Of a DNA stretch of 64,000 nt, positions 42,190 through 51,390 are shown one piece after another (position 1 is the first letter of the stretch; each line of letters starts with the position of its first letter). Origin of the DNA: Aulosira sp. FACHB-615 (GTDB lineage Bacteria; Cyanobacteriota; Cyanobacteriia; Cyanobacteriales; Nostocaceae); assembly GCF_014698045.1 (NCBI RefSeq), contig NZ_JACJSE010000001.1, forward strand, positions 186,001 to 250,000, in the 5' to 3' direction. The position numbers and the translations under genes are program-made. The notes under the pieces are model-generated. The model was given only the letters and a program-made list of their open reading frames with translations. It was not told where the DNA came from and did no database searches.

Positions 42190-43719
42190 TTAGAGGGCTT
42201 CCTTACGGCGGGTTGATTTATCACCCACTTTCTGGAACAGACCCCATTCGACTTGCTCTTCTAGGTCGGCTTCTACACCAGCAAATACGTCTCGGTAGAT
42301 TGTCCGAGCGCCGTGCCACAAGTGACCGAAGAAGAACAGTAAAGCGAATACTGCGTGTCCAAAGGTAAACCAACCTCTAGGACTGGTACGGAATACCCCG
42401 TCAGAGTTCAAGGTTTCGCGGTCAAATTCAAAGATTTCGCCGCCTTGAGCTTTACGAGCATATTTCTTCACATCAGCAGGATCTGTGAAGGTCTTACCGT
42501 CTAAGTCACCACCATAGAAGCTAACGGTGACACCAGTTTGTTCAAAGCTATATTTAGATTCTGCCCGACGGAAAGGAATGTCAGCACGGACAACACCATC
42601 GCTGTCGGTCAAAATTACGGGGAAGGTTTCAAAGAAGTTAGGTAGACGACGGACAGTCAGTTCTCTACCTTCAGCATCTGTGAATACTGCGTGACCTTGC
42701 CAAGACTGAGCAATACCATCACCCTTAACCATAGGGCCTGTACGGAACAAACCACCTTTGGCGGGGCTATTACCAACGTAATCGTAGAATGCCAGTTTTT
42801 CAGGAATTTGTGACCAAGCTTCAGACAAGCTTGAACCACCAGCAACGCTGGCTTGTACACGACGGTTAATTTCTTGACGGAAGTAGCCTTGATCCCATTG
42901 GTAACGGGTAGGGCCAAACAGTTCGATGGGGGTGGTTGCGCTACCGTACCACATGGTACCAGCCACAACGAAAGCCGAGAAGAATACCGCCGCAATACTG
43001 CTGGAAAGTACGGTTTCAATGTTACCCATCCTTAGGGCTTTGTATAACCTTTCGGGTGGTCTAACTGTGAGGTGGAATAAACCAGCAATAATACCAACTA
43101 CACCTGCGGCGATGTGGTGAGCCACAATACCACCAGGGTTAAAGGGGTTAAAGCCATCTGGCCCCCATTCTGGTGCTACTGGCTGGATGCTACCTGTGAC
43201 TCCATAAGCGTCAGAGATCCACATCCCAGGGCCGTAAAGTCCGGTGAGGTGGAATGCACCAAAGCCAAAGCAAAGTAAACCAGATAAGAACAGGTGAATA
43301 CCAAACATTTTTGGCAAGTCTAGTGCTGGTTCACCAGTCCGAGGATCTCTAAAGAGTTCCAAATCCCAGTAAACCCAGTGCCAAACTGCGGCTAAGAATA
43401 ATAAACCAGAAAGTACGATGTGAGCAGCAGCTACACCTTCAAAAGACCAAAAACCAGGGTCGGTAGCAGGGCCACCAGTGACGCTCCAGCCGCCCCAAGA
43501 TTGGGTAACACCTAGACGTGCCATGAAGGGCAGCACGAACATCCCTTGTCGCCACATGGGGTTGAGAACAGGGTCGCTGGGGTCATAAATAGCGAGTTCA
43601 TATAACGCCATTGAACCAGCCCAGCCTGCCACCAGGGCTGTGTGCATCAAGTGTACAGAAATCAGCCGCCCTGGATCGTTCAGAACAACTGTATGTACTC
43701 GGTACCAAGGTAGTCCCAT
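42190..43719 (-). CDS. psbB: Photosystem II CP47 apoprotein
   Basis: A 509-aa inner antenna protein with six membrane helices and the large lumenal loop (about 257-450). The N-terminus MGLPWYRVHTVVLNDPGRLI and many His chlorophyll ligands are as expected for CP47, as is the length. GAGGAGG lies about 10 nt upstream of the ATG. It forms a transcription unit with psbT. A cyanobacterial marker in its standard form. Confidence 0.97.
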   Translation of the reverse strand: MGLPWYRVHTVVLNDPGRLISVHLMHTALVAGWAGSMALYELAIYDPSDPVLNPMWRQGMFVLPFMARLGVTQSWGGWSVTGGPATDPGFWSFEGVAAAHIVLSGLLFLAAVWHWVYWDLELFRDPRTGEPALDLPKMFGIHLFLSGLLCFGFGAFHLTGLYGPGMWISDAYGVTGSIQPVAPEWGPDGFNPFNPGGIVAHHIAAGVVGIIAGLFHLTVRPPERLYKALRMGNIETVLSSSIAAVFFSAFVVAGTMWYGSATTPIELFGPTRYQWDQGYFRQEINRRVQASVAGGSSLSEAWSQIPEKLAFYDYVGNSPAKGGLFRTGPMVKGDGIAQSWQGHAVFTDAEGRELTVRRLPNFFETFPVILTDSDGVVRADIPFRRAESKYSFEQTGVTVSFYGGDLDGKTFTDPADVKKYARKAQGGEIFEFDRETLNSDGVFRTSPRGWFTFGHAVFALLFFFGHLWHGARTIYRDVFAGVEADLEEQVEWGLFQKVGDKSTRRKEAL

Positions 43720-43973
43720 CGACTACGCTCCTCCTCGAAGAGTTATGTTTACAAAGCAATTTATTTACTGAGTTCTTTAAATTGGCGAAGACCGCTTTTT
43801 TAAAGAATTCTCTGAGTTTTTTTATTGCCAGGGTTCTGAGTTTAACCACGGCTCAGTCTTTACAAGACAGACTGTGTGGCTTTGGCAACACTTAGACGCT
43901 GCGGTTGCTTTACCTTTTGGGGTTGCGATCGCTTGTCTTCTCCAAGAATTTTTTCATAAAATTCTCCCTGGTT

Positions 43974-44180
43974 CTAATAGAACTCGGCAAATACCGGGTT
44001 GGTATTCGGGTAATCGAGCGAGCTAACCTTGTTGGCAGCAGCTTTGTAGTCGTCTACGCGATCGCCATGCAAAAATGAGAATGTTTTAAAAAGTGTAACT
44101 ATTGATGGAATTGTTTGCAAGCGGGTAAATCGATGCGATCGGTATTCCATCTGTGTTATCTTCTCACAAATCTCCGTCAC
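43974..44180 (-). CDS. Possible small ORF upstream of psbB (doubtful)
   Basis: 68 codons from GTG 44180, or 57 from ATG 44147. The C-terminal part (DDYKAAANKVSSLDYPNTNP, then VFAEFY) has protein-like composition, but I recognise no family and there is no strong ribosome binding site. It could be noise within the psbB promoter region. Confidence 0.2.
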   Translation of the reverse strand: MTEICEKITQMEYRSHRFTRLQTIPSIVTLFKTFSFLHGDRVDDYKAAANKVSSLDYPNTNPVFAEFY

Positions 44181-44201
44181 AATTTCATTTACGTAATTCT
44201 C

Positions 44202-44320
44202 TAGGACTTAAGCACAAAAATTCTCTCTTGAGAATGGGTGTAAGAGCTTCAGGGTGTAAGGGTGCATGATTTTAGCTCATTTATTCCACTTACACCCCTA
44301 AACCCCACTCTCAAAAGAGA
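44202..44320. repeat. TAGGACTTAAGCA core with GGGTGTAAG arms
   Basis: The core at 44202-44214 is followed by a TTCTC/GAGAA hairpin and by GGGTGTAAG (44234-44242) and CTTACACCCCT (44289-44299) inverted arms, then TCTCAAAAGAGA. Same module as 45123-45230. Confidence 0.65.
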
Positions 44321-44348
44321 ATGTTTTTGGGCAATACTTTCAGTTAAA

Positions 44349-44675
44349 TTACTGTGTCACCAAATGGATGTTTTGTAGCTGACACTTGGCTTCGGCTGTA
44401 TTGAGACGTTCAATTACCTGTTCAGCACTCATTAGACGCTTAAGTACTACTTGACCGATTGTTTGAGTGGCAATTTCTGAGGTTGAGGGTTTAACTTCTA
44501 TTGTTAAAACTGCTTCTTCTGTACGATAAAGCCAGAGTAATTCATTGTTTTCTACTATACAAATATTCATCCTCTGAATATCTGGTTGCCGTCGCCATGC
44601 GGTGATTTGCCACAACCCATCAGATGACCACACTCTACCAATATTCCATCCTTCCGAAAGAAAAAAATATTTCAC
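44349..44675 (-). CDS. Hypothetical protein, 108 aa
   Basis: Not recognised. Soluble, with KYFFLSEGWNIGRVWSSDGL at the N-terminus and a C-terminal helical part (LMSAEQVIERLNTAEAKCQL). It reads as a genuine conserved-type protein with no cofactor motif. It is divergent from the peptide transporter gene. Confidence 0.6.
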   Translation of the reverse strand: MKYFFLSEGWNIGRVWSSDGLWQITAWRRQPDIQRMNICIVENNELLWLYRTEEAVLTIEVKPSTSEIATQTIGQVVLKRLMSAEQVIERLNTAEAKCQLQNIHLVTQ

Positions 44676-45375
44676 GGTTTTATCTCGCTATTTTGACTAT
44701 AAATTTTGATATCTACACCCACAAAATTGACTCAGTAGATGTTTTAAATAAAGCAGCTTGGCTCATCCAGCTATGATGCCAAGATTCCTGATTATGCTTT
44801 GTCTGAGGCACTCTCATCAGTTAAAAGGCTAACTTGAAATGCGAAGGATGAGAGCTAATTGAGCAGCTTAACAAATTTTATTTGAAAAAATCTTATTCTT
44901 TTAAGACAATTTTATGGTGTTGATAAATTTCAGTATTTAATCTGAAATTTTGCGGATTTTCACATATACAGACTGTCTTATAAAGTTGCTGGAATTTTAA
45001 ATTCAAATGGTTCAAAATATCACCTTAAAATACCGAAGCAACAAAATGAGTTTTTGTAACATTTTTTGATATAAGTTCAATAATTATGCTTTTAACATCT
45101 GTAATATCAAATTACATTGATGTAGGATTTACGCATCAAAATTTTCTGTGGGGATTGGGTGTGAGGGTGAAAGGGTATGGGGTGTAAGGGTTTTGAATAC
45201 TTACACCCTTACACCCTCATACCCCTACAATCGTGCTAAAACCTTGAGATTTAGTTTTTATGGGTAAATTCAGTATTATTGGCTAACTTGAGCCTGCCTG
45301 AATTATAAAAAATTGGGTATTATTGCCAGACATATAGTATGATTACTGACCGCTAATTGAAAAAATTTCAAAGGT
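44676..45375. other. 700-bp intergenic region before the ABC transporter
   Basis: AT-rich, without a gene. It holds the repeat module at 45123-45230. TATAGT at 45333-45338 is the best -10 candidate for the transporter gene, but no well-spaced -35 is seen. Confidence 0.5.
45123..45230. repeat. TAGGATTTACGCA core with GGGTGTAAGGG hairpin
   Basis: Core at 45123-45135, then GTGAGGGTGAAAGGGTATGG and GGTGTAAGGG facing CTTACACCCTTACACCCTCA and TACCCCTAC, giving a long imperfect stem. Confidence 0.7.
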
Positions 45376-47028
45376 ATGACTTTGTTTCCCTTTTCTATAC
45401 GAAGATGGGGTCGGTTGACTCAATTCGTTTCTCTGTTCTGTCTGTGTTTATTTTTAGTCATTAGTTGTGGTACGCGACCACAAGCAAATACCACGCCATC
45501 GAGTAATACCAATACGCCTGGGGGTGATGGTCGTATTACTATTGGGACAACTGCCAAACCAAGGACATTAGATCCAGCCGATGCTTACGAGTTGGCATCT
45601 TTGGGTTTAGTGTTTAATATGAGCGATCGCCTTTATACTTACGAAGCAGGTAGCACAGAAATTAAACCCCAACTGGCGACAAGTTTACCCAAAGTCAGCC
45701 AAGACGGTTTAACTTACACTATCCCGTTACGCCAAGGAGTTGTGTTTCACGATGACACACCCTTCAACGCCAAAGCAATGGAGTTTAGTATTAAGCGATT
45801 TATTGAAAATAAAGGTAAACCTTCTTTTTTATTAGCTGATACAGTAGCTTCAGTCACCGCGACAGGTGAAAATGAGCTAACAATTAAACTCAAAAAACCC
45901 TTTGCAGCATTTCCTTCTTTACTCGCATTTTCGGGAGTTTGTGCAGTTTCACCCAAAGCATATCAATTGGGTGCTGGTAAATTTCAACCCAACACATTTG
46001 TAGGGACTGGCCCTTATAAATTAGCGCAGTATGGTACAGATTCACTGCGGATGGATGTATTTGATAAATATTGGGGAGAAAAACCAGTAAATCAAGGGGT
46101 TAATGTCCAAATTCAAACCAGTCCAGTTAACTTGTTTAATGCCTTTCGGACAGGTGCAGTAGATGTAGCTTATTTATCACTACAACCTGATCAAATTCGC
46201 AGCTTAGAGGAAGGTGGTAAAAAAGGAGATTGGCAAGCGATTACGGCTCAAGGTAGTGTGGTAAGTTATCTGGTATTGAATCGCAATCAAAAACCGTTAG
46301 ATAAACCAGAAGTTAGACAAGCGATCGCAGCAATTATTGACCGTCAACTATTAAATGAGCGAGTTTTATACGGTCAAGCTGATCCACTTTACAGTATGAT
46401 TCCGACTACTTTCAATGTCTCCCAACCATTATTTAAAGATAAATATGGTGACGGTAAATTTGATCAAGCCAAGGAATTATTAACTAAAGCTGGCTACTCT
46501 AAAGATAATCCTGTCAAAATTCCACTGTGGTATCCTTCCAGTTCACCGACTCGTAGTTTAGCAGCGCAAACCCTGAAATCACTGGCTGATACTAAAATGG
46601 AGGGTATCGTTCAATTAGAAGTCAACACAGTCGAAGGGCCGACCTTCTTTAAAGACATTTCTAAAGGTTCATATCCCGCAGCATTGCTTGATTGGTATCC
46701 TGACTTTTTAGATCCTGATAACTATGTTCAACCCTTCTTAGCTTGTCAAAAAGGGTCTGATGCTAAAGGTTGTGAAGATGGCGGTAGTCAAACTCAAGGT
46801 TCGTTTTACTATAGCGAAACCATGAATAAACTCATCGACCAACAACGCAAAGAACAAAATCCCGCAGCACGGGAGAAAATATTTGCTCAAATTCAAACCC
46901 AAGTACTTAATGATGTACCTTACGTTCCCCTGTGGCAAAACAAAGACTATGTATTTGCTCAAAAAGGTGTTAGTAACGTGCAGCTTGACCCTACTCAGAA
47001 TTTGATTTATAAAACAATCAAAAAATAG
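45376..47028 (+). CDS. Peptide/nickel-type ABC transporter substrate-binding lipoprotein
   Basis: A 550-aa family 5 solute-binding protein. An N-terminal signal with lipobox LVISC (Cys31) marks it as a lipoprotein, followed by a Ser/Thr/Pro linker. Body motifs include LDPADAYELASLGLVFNMSD, GTGPYKL and the C-terminal YVPLWQNKDYVFAQKGVSNV typical of DppA/OppA proteins. Its ligand (peptide or other) cannot be deduced. The permease gene follows after 158 bp of STRR sequence. Confidence 0.9.
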   Translation: MTLFPFSIRRWGRLTQFVSLFCLCLFLVISCGTRPQANTTPSSNTNTPGGDGRITIGTTAKPRTLDPADAYELASLGLVFNMSDRLYTYEAGSTEIKPQLATSLPKVSQDGLTYTIPLRQGVVFHDDTPFNAKAMEFSIKRFIENKGKPSFLLADTVASVTATGENELTIKLKKPFAAFPSLLAFSGVCAVSPKAYQLGAGKFQPNTFVGTGPYKLAQYGTDSLRMDVFDKYWGEKPVNQGVNVQIQTSPVNLFNAFRTGAVDVAYLSLQPDQIRSLEEGGKKGDWQAITAQGSVVSYLVLNRNQKPLDKPEVRQAIAAIIDRQLLNERVLYGQADPLYSMIPTTFNVSQPLFKDKYGDGKFDQAKELLTKAGYSKDNPVKIPLWYPSSSPTRSLAAQTLKSLADTKMEGIVQLEVNTVEGPTFFKDISKGSYPAALLDWYPDFLDPDNYVQPFLACQKGSDAKGCEDGGSQTQGSFYYSETMNKLIDQQRKEQNPAAREKIFAQIQTQVLNDVPYVPLWQNKDYVFAQKGVSNVQLDPTQNLIYKTIKK

Positions 47029-47029
47029 G

Positions 47030-47185
47030 GAATGAAGTGTGAAGTGTGAAATACAAATTGCATTTTCGGTTATGCAAGCTTTAGCTTTTACACTTCATCT
47101 CTTCTCTTTCACCTTTTAGACTTCATAATTCACACTTACGCCTTTAACTGTCAGACTTCAGACTTCATAATTCAGACTTTATAAA
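47030..47185. repeat. STRR tracts between binding protein and permease genes
   Basis: GAAGTGTGAAGTGTGAAA at the start and repeated ACTTCATAATTCACACTT / CAGACTTCAGACTTCATAAT-type heptamers up to the permease RBS region. Confidence 0.7.
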
Positions 47186-47186
47186 A

Positions 47187-48212
47187 ATGTCCCGTTCCAA
47201 AGCTCTACAATATTACATTGTTTCGCGGTTGCTCCTAGCACCATTACAACTTTTAACTATCATTACTATCGTATTTTTATTATTAAGAGCGACACCCGGA
47301 GACCCTGCTGATGCGATTTTGGGTGGACGAGCGCCAGAAGCAGCAAAGGAAGAATTACGCAAGCAATTAGGATTAAATTTGCCTATTTGGTTGCAGTATT
47401 TAAATTATTTAGGCAACTTACTGCGGTTTGATTTAGGAACTTCTTTAACCAGTCGCGGACAAAATGTTTGGGACATCATCGGACAGTATTTTCCGGCGAC
47501 AGTGGAGTTAGCTGTATTTAGTATGGCAGTTGCTTTGATTGTTGGGATTTTGGTAGGTACGCTTTCCGCTTCTCGTCCAGGAACTTATTTTGATGTGGGA
47601 GGGCGGTTATTTGGGATTATTACTTATGCTTTACCAATGTTTTGGGCGGGAATGCTGTTACAGTTAGTTTTTTCTGTGCAATTGGGTTGGTTTCCCAACT
47701 CTAACCGTTTTCCGCCGACACTACCGCCACCATCACCAATTACTGGGTTATATACCTTTGATAGTTTGTTGAGTGGGAATTTGACGCAGTTTTTTGCTTC
47801 TTTGCACCATCTTGCCCTACCAAGTTTGACTTTGGGCATTTTGTTAAGTGGAATTTTTGAGCGTATTGTCCGGGTGAATTTAAAACAAACTCTGCGTGCT
47901 GACTATGTAGAAGCAGCTAGAGCCAGAGGCATTGCAGAAAATAAAATTTTAGTCTCTCATGCTTTAAAAAATGCCTTAATTCCCGTAATTACGGTGTTAG
48001 GGTTGACCTTTGCCTCGTTGTTGGGTGGTGCGATTTTAACGGAAGTAACATTTTCTTGGCCTGGGTTAGCTAATCGCTTATATCAAGCAATCAGCGATCG
48101 CGATTATCCCACAGTCCAAGGTGTCTTGGTATTCTTTGGTGCGATCGTTGTTGGGGCAAGCATTTTAATTGATATTATTAATGCTTACGTTGACCCACGC
48201 ATCAGGTATTAA
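47187..48212 (+). CDS. DppB-type ABC transporter permease
   Basis: A 341-aa inner membrane permease with about six helices and the BPD transport motif EAARARGIAENKILVSHALKNA (quoted in part: EAARARGIAENKI). N-terminal LLRATPGDPADAILGGRAPE is typical of DppB/OppB. It would form a channel with a second (DppC-like) permease and ATPases, which are not present downstream. Confidence 0.92.
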   Translation: MSRSKALQYYIVSRLLLAPLQLLTIITIVFLLLRATPGDPADAILGGRAPEAAKEELRKQLGLNLPIWLQYLNYLGNLLRFDLGTSLTSRGQNVWDIIGQYFPATVELAVFSMAVALIVGILVGTLSASRPGTYFDVGGRLFGIITYALPMFWAGMLLQLVFSVQLGWFPNSNRFPPTLPPPSPITGLYTFDSLLSGNLTQFFASLHHLALPSLTLGILLSGIFERIVRVNLKQTLRADYVEAARARGIAENKILVSHALKNALIPVITVLGLTFASLLGGAILTEVTFSWPGLANRLYQAISDRDYPTVQGVLVFFGAIVVGASILIDIINAYVDPRIRY

Positions 48213-48267
48213 GGAGAAAAAGGCGGTTATCAAAGCTGATACAGCGTTTTTCATCGCAATAAAAGAC

Positions 48268-48312
48268 ATTTATCTAGCCTCTAGCCCCTAGCCTCTAGCC
48301 TCTATCTCCTAT
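48268..48312. repeat. STRR: CTAGCCT heptamers
   Basis: Tandem TCTAGCC/CCTAGCC units between two convergent genes. Confidence 0.75.
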
Positions 48313-48348
48313 CAACTTGTACTGCATTCAGCCGAAAAATGCTGTAAG

Positions 48349-49590
48349 TTAAACCGCAGCAATTAATAAAACTTGCACTTCTCCTCCTGCTGCAATTAAG
48401 GTTTGACCTACTGGTAAAACTGCTAAGGCATTGGTTTGAGCTAAGTTAATTAAATTGCCAGAATTGTGAGTACCGCCAGCTTTGTGAAATTCATAAACAC
48501 CAGCAACTAAATTTAATTTTCCCCAAATATAAGTCTCGCGTTTACCATTGGCGCGTAATTCATCACGCGATCGCACCTTAATAAATTTTGCCTCCCAACC
48601 TTCAGCAAGTCCAGCTAATTTTTTAATTGCTGGTTGCACAAATCGCCAAAAAGTTACTAAAGCTGAAACAGGATTTCCTGGTAAACCAAAATAAATTGCT
48701 GAATTTTGCTGAGGAAAATTCGCCACAGTTAATGGTTTCCCCGGTGTCATTTCCACAGCCCGAATATGAATTTCTGCCCCTAATTCTTCCAGAATTTTAT
48801 CAACATAATCATATTCACCAACAGAAACCCCACCAGAAGAAAGCACAATATCAGCATTCGCTATGGCGTAAGCAATGGTTTCTTGTAAAGCCACAGGATT
48901 ATCTTTCACAATGCCTAATAATAAAGGCTCTGCACCACTTTCTTTAACTAAAGTTGCCAGGGCATAATTATTAGAATCGACAATTTGTCCTGGTTGTAAT
49001 GGTGTATTTGGTGTGACTAATTCATCACCAGTTGAAAAAATTGCCACTTTCGGACGGCGATAAACTTTGACTTGGGGACATTGTGTTGCTGCTAAAACAG
49101 CAACTTCCGGCGCTTTTAACTGAATTCCTGGGGGTAAAAGTTGATTTCCGGCTTGGTAATAAGATGCTTTGCGGCGGACAAATTCTTGCGGTTGGGGTGC
49201 GACTTGAATAAACACCCGATTTTCTTCGCGGCTTGTCCTTTCTTGCATAACTACAGTATCCGCACCGCTTGGAATTACCGCACCAGTAAAAATTCGCGCT
49301 GCTTGTCCTGGCTGAATTGTGGTTTTAGGTTGATATCCTGCGGGAATTTCTTCGATAATCTCTAAAATAGCTGGTTTTTCGGTATTAGCTTGCTGCACAT
49401 CTGCGTAACGGACTGCGTAACCATCCATCGCCGAATTATCCCAATGGGGAAAATCTAGCTGACTGGTGATGGGGTTTGCCAAAATGCGATCGCTTGCCAC
49501 CAATAAATCTACAATTTCTATATCGTGTTCCGCATCTAACGGTTGTACCAAATTTAAAATAATTCCTTCTGCATCGCTAACTGATAACAT
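48349..49590 (-). CDS. moeA: Molybdopterin molybdenumtransferase MoeA
   Basis: A 413-aa enzyme that inserts molybdate into adenylated molybdopterin. Recognisable parts: DFPHWDNSAMDGYAVRYADV (about 45-64), RIFTGAVIPSGADTVVMQE, IFSTGDELV, and SSGGVSVGEYDYV with PGKPLTVA and FGLPGNPVSALVTF. Length normal. Two small genes lie upstream on the same strand with a 34-bp gap, so they may share a transcript. Confidence 0.94.
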   Translation of the reverse strand: MLSVSDAEGIILNLVQPLDAEHDIEIVDLLVASDRILANPITSQLDFPHWDNSAMDGYAVRYADVQQANTEKPAILEIIEEIPAGYQPKTTIQPGQAARIFTGAVIPSGADTVVMQERTSREENRVFIQVAPQPQEFVRRKASYYQAGNQLLPPGIQLKAPEVAVLAATQCPQVKVYRRPKVAIFSTGDELVTPNTPLQPGQIVDSNNYALATLVKESGAEPLLLGIVKDNPVALQETIAYAIANADIVLSSGGVSVGEYDYVDKILEELGAEIHIRAVEMTPGKPLTVANFPQQNSAIYFGLPGNPVSALVTFWRFVQPAIKKLAGLAEGWEAKFIKVRSRDELRANGKRETYIWGKLNLVAGVYEFHKAGGTHNSGNLINLAQTNALAVLPVGQTLIAAGGEVQVLLIAAV

Positions 49591-49624
49591 GGTGAAAGAC
49601 TCCGGTAATGCACCTAAAAAATAT

Positions 49625-49876
49625 TCAAGCTATATCCTGAATACTTACAATTCCCTTGCTACACCATGATTGTAGTAGCCATTTATTAGATTGCTGGTCA
49701 AGGGCTGGTAAGACGCGAAAATTAAAAACATCTTGCCATACTTCAACACCATACTGAGTGACAAAAGTTTTTTCCAATTCTTTAAAAAGCGGATAATCAC
49801 GGTCATCAATAGCACTTAGCATCGGAATGATGATGCTAACGGGGATTTGATTAGCGGTTGTCCCTGTGGATGTCAT
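49625..49876 (-). CDS. Hypothetical protein upstream of moeA, 83 aa
   Basis: Not recognised. Soluble, with VSIIIPMLSAIDDRDYPLFK and LPALDQQSNKWLLQSWCSKG. Its start lies 5 bp after the stop of the next upstream gene, so the two are coupled. Confidence 0.6.
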   Translation of the reverse strand: MTSTGTTANQIPVSIIIPMLSAIDDRDYPLFKELEKTFVTQYGVEVWQDVFNFRVLPALDQQSNKWLLQSWCSKGIVSIQDIA

Positions 49877-49881
49877 TCTGG

Positions 49882-50064
49882 CTAATCCTCAAAAATACAA
49901 ATAAATGGTAACGGCTCATTTCCAGTATTAATAATTTTAACTAACCGCTTTCCTTTACTTCTAGCAAGTGCAAAACAAGCTAATTCTGTGGCTGCTGCTG
50001 ACCAGTCTCTATTATCCGTTGCTGGGTCAAACTTTTCCTCTTCTGGTTGATTTTCCTCAGTCAT
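49882..50064 (-). CDS. Hypothetical protein, 60 aa
   Basis: A very small acidic protein (MTEENQPEEEKFDPATDNRD, then WSAAATELACFALARSKGKR). Two cysteines. No family recognised. It is first in a set with the 83-aa gene and moeA. Confidence 0.55.
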   Translation of the reverse strand: MTEENQPEEEKFDPATDNRDWSAAATELACFALARSKGKRLVKIINTGNEPLPFICIFED

Positions 50065-50190
50065 ACTGTTTTATATTTATTAGGCGTGATTTCAGGCTTT
50101 TTCAGCAAAGCAATCACCCAGCCATCACTTTAATATTAAGAATAGAAGCATAGATTATTTTTCCATATCTAATAAAAATACCTGTTTTAT

Positions 50191-50748
50191 ATGACTATTG
50201 AAATGATTCCGCAAAAACACTATCCCAAAGCTGAGATTTGGCGGCGCGGTCTGGCTTTGGGTTTGGATTTTTTAGGTGCTTGGTTAGTCAGTTCCCTATT
50301 TGGGAGTAGTAGCCTTGGTATTCAATTTGTCCAGATTTTAGTTTTTATCTTTTGTTGGCTGATTTTACGGGTAGTGCTGGTATTTAATAATCGAGGGCAA
50401 AGTTTAGGACGCTGGGCTTTTGACTTGAAAATCCTAGAAGTGGAAAATGGGCAAGTAGTAGGGAGAATTCCAGAGTTGCTGGCACTGGTGAAGCGAGAAG
50501 CTATAATTGGCTTTGGTGCTTTGTTGGTGTCGATCGCCCTTGGCAACCTGAGAGCAAATCCCACTGCTATACTGCTATTACTTCCTCTGGCAATAGACTG
50601 TGGTGCAGCTTTCTCCGATCCCCAGTTACGGCAAGCTTTGCATGACCGTTACGCTAGAACTTTTATAGTTTCATCGCGTCGGGGCTACTCGCTCGATATC
50701 AAAATCAAGCGTTTAGTTGATACTTTGCAACGAAATGTGCGAAGATAG
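50191..50748 (+). CDS. RDD-family membrane protein
   Basis: A 185-aa protein with about four hydrophobic segments (about 22-38, 43-63, 97-117 and 121-139). The RDD layout is visible in IWRRGLALGLDFLGAWLVSS, NNRGQSLGRWAFDLKILEVE and the C-terminal LHDRYARTFIV. Function not known. It precedes rpmG by 44 bp. Confidence 0.85.
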   Translation: MTIEMIPQKHYPKAEIWRRGLALGLDFLGAWLVSSLFGSSSLGIQFVQILVFIFCWLILRVVLVFNNRGQSLGRWAFDLKILEVENGQVVGRIPELLALVKREAIIGFGALLVSIALGNLRANPTAILLLLPLAIDCGAAFSDPQLRQALHDRYARTFIVSSRRGYSLDIKIKRLVDTLQRNVRR

Positions 50749-50792
50749 TCATTTGTGTAAATTTCTCTTCAGGCTTTACTGTTTGTAAGATT

Positions 50793-50987
50793 ATGGCTAA
50801 GAGTAAAGGTGCTCGCATTATCGTGACACTAGAATGTACCGAATGTCGTAGTAATCCAGACAAGCGTTCTCCTGGTGTGTCCCGGTATACCACCATGAAG
50901 AACCGTCGTAATACGACCAACCGCTTAGAACTCAACAAGTTCTGTACCCACTGCAACAAACATACCGTTCACAAGGAAATCAAGTAA
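50793..50987 (+). CDS. rpmG: 50S ribosomal protein L33
   Basis: A 64-aa zinc-ribbon ribosomal protein with CxxC pairs in LECTECRSN and FCTHCNKHT, the C+ form. rpsR follows 2 bp after its stop, the usual cyanobacterial L33-S18 pair. Confidence 0.97.
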   Translation: MAKSKGARIIVTLECTECRSNPDKRSPGVSRYTTMKNRRNTTNRLELNKFCTHCNKHTVHKEIK

Positions 50988-50989
50988 AG

Positions 50990-51205
50990 ATGAGTTACTA
51001 TCGTCGTCGTCTGTCTCCAATTAAGCCAGGAGAGCCAATCGATTACAAGGATGTTGATTTACTGCGTAAGTTTATTACCGAACGAGGCAAAATTCTACCT
51101 CGGCGGATCACTGGGCTGACTTGTCAGCAACAGCGAGATTTAACATTAGCAATTAAACGGGCGCGGATTGTAGCGTTGTTACCGTTCATCAACGCTGAAG
51201 GCTAA
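50990..51205 (+). CDS. rpsR: 30S ribosomal protein S18
   Basis: A 71-aa basic ribosomal protein with IDYKDVDLLRKFITERGKIL and RITGLTCQQQRDLTLAIKRA, the core of S18. It binds 16S rRNA with S6. Cotranscribed with rpmG. Confidence 0.97.
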   Translation: MSYYRRRLSPIKPGEPIDYKDVDLLRKFITERGKILPRRITGLTCQQQRDLTLAIKRARIVALLPFINAEG

Positions 51206-51390
51206 ATCAATTTTAAGATTGGGATTTTAGATTTTGGATTAACAAGAAAAGCTTTGTCTTTCTAAGTCCAAAATCTCTAATCTGAATAATTAAAGTGTAA
51301 AATTGGTTCCTACATAAAAATTCTGGGATTCAAGATTATATAATCTAAAATCCGAAATCTAAAATCTAAAATTATAAGAGTGCGAGAGTT

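Larger units (their letters stand above)
43720..44348. other. psbB upstream region
   Basis: 629 bp with the psbB promoter (boxes not clear), a possible small ORF (43974-44180, listed separately) and a repeat copy: TAGGACTTAAGCA (44202-44214) followed by TTCTCTCTTGAGAA and GGGTGTAAG/CTTACACCCC arms up to about 44320. Confidence 0.5.
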
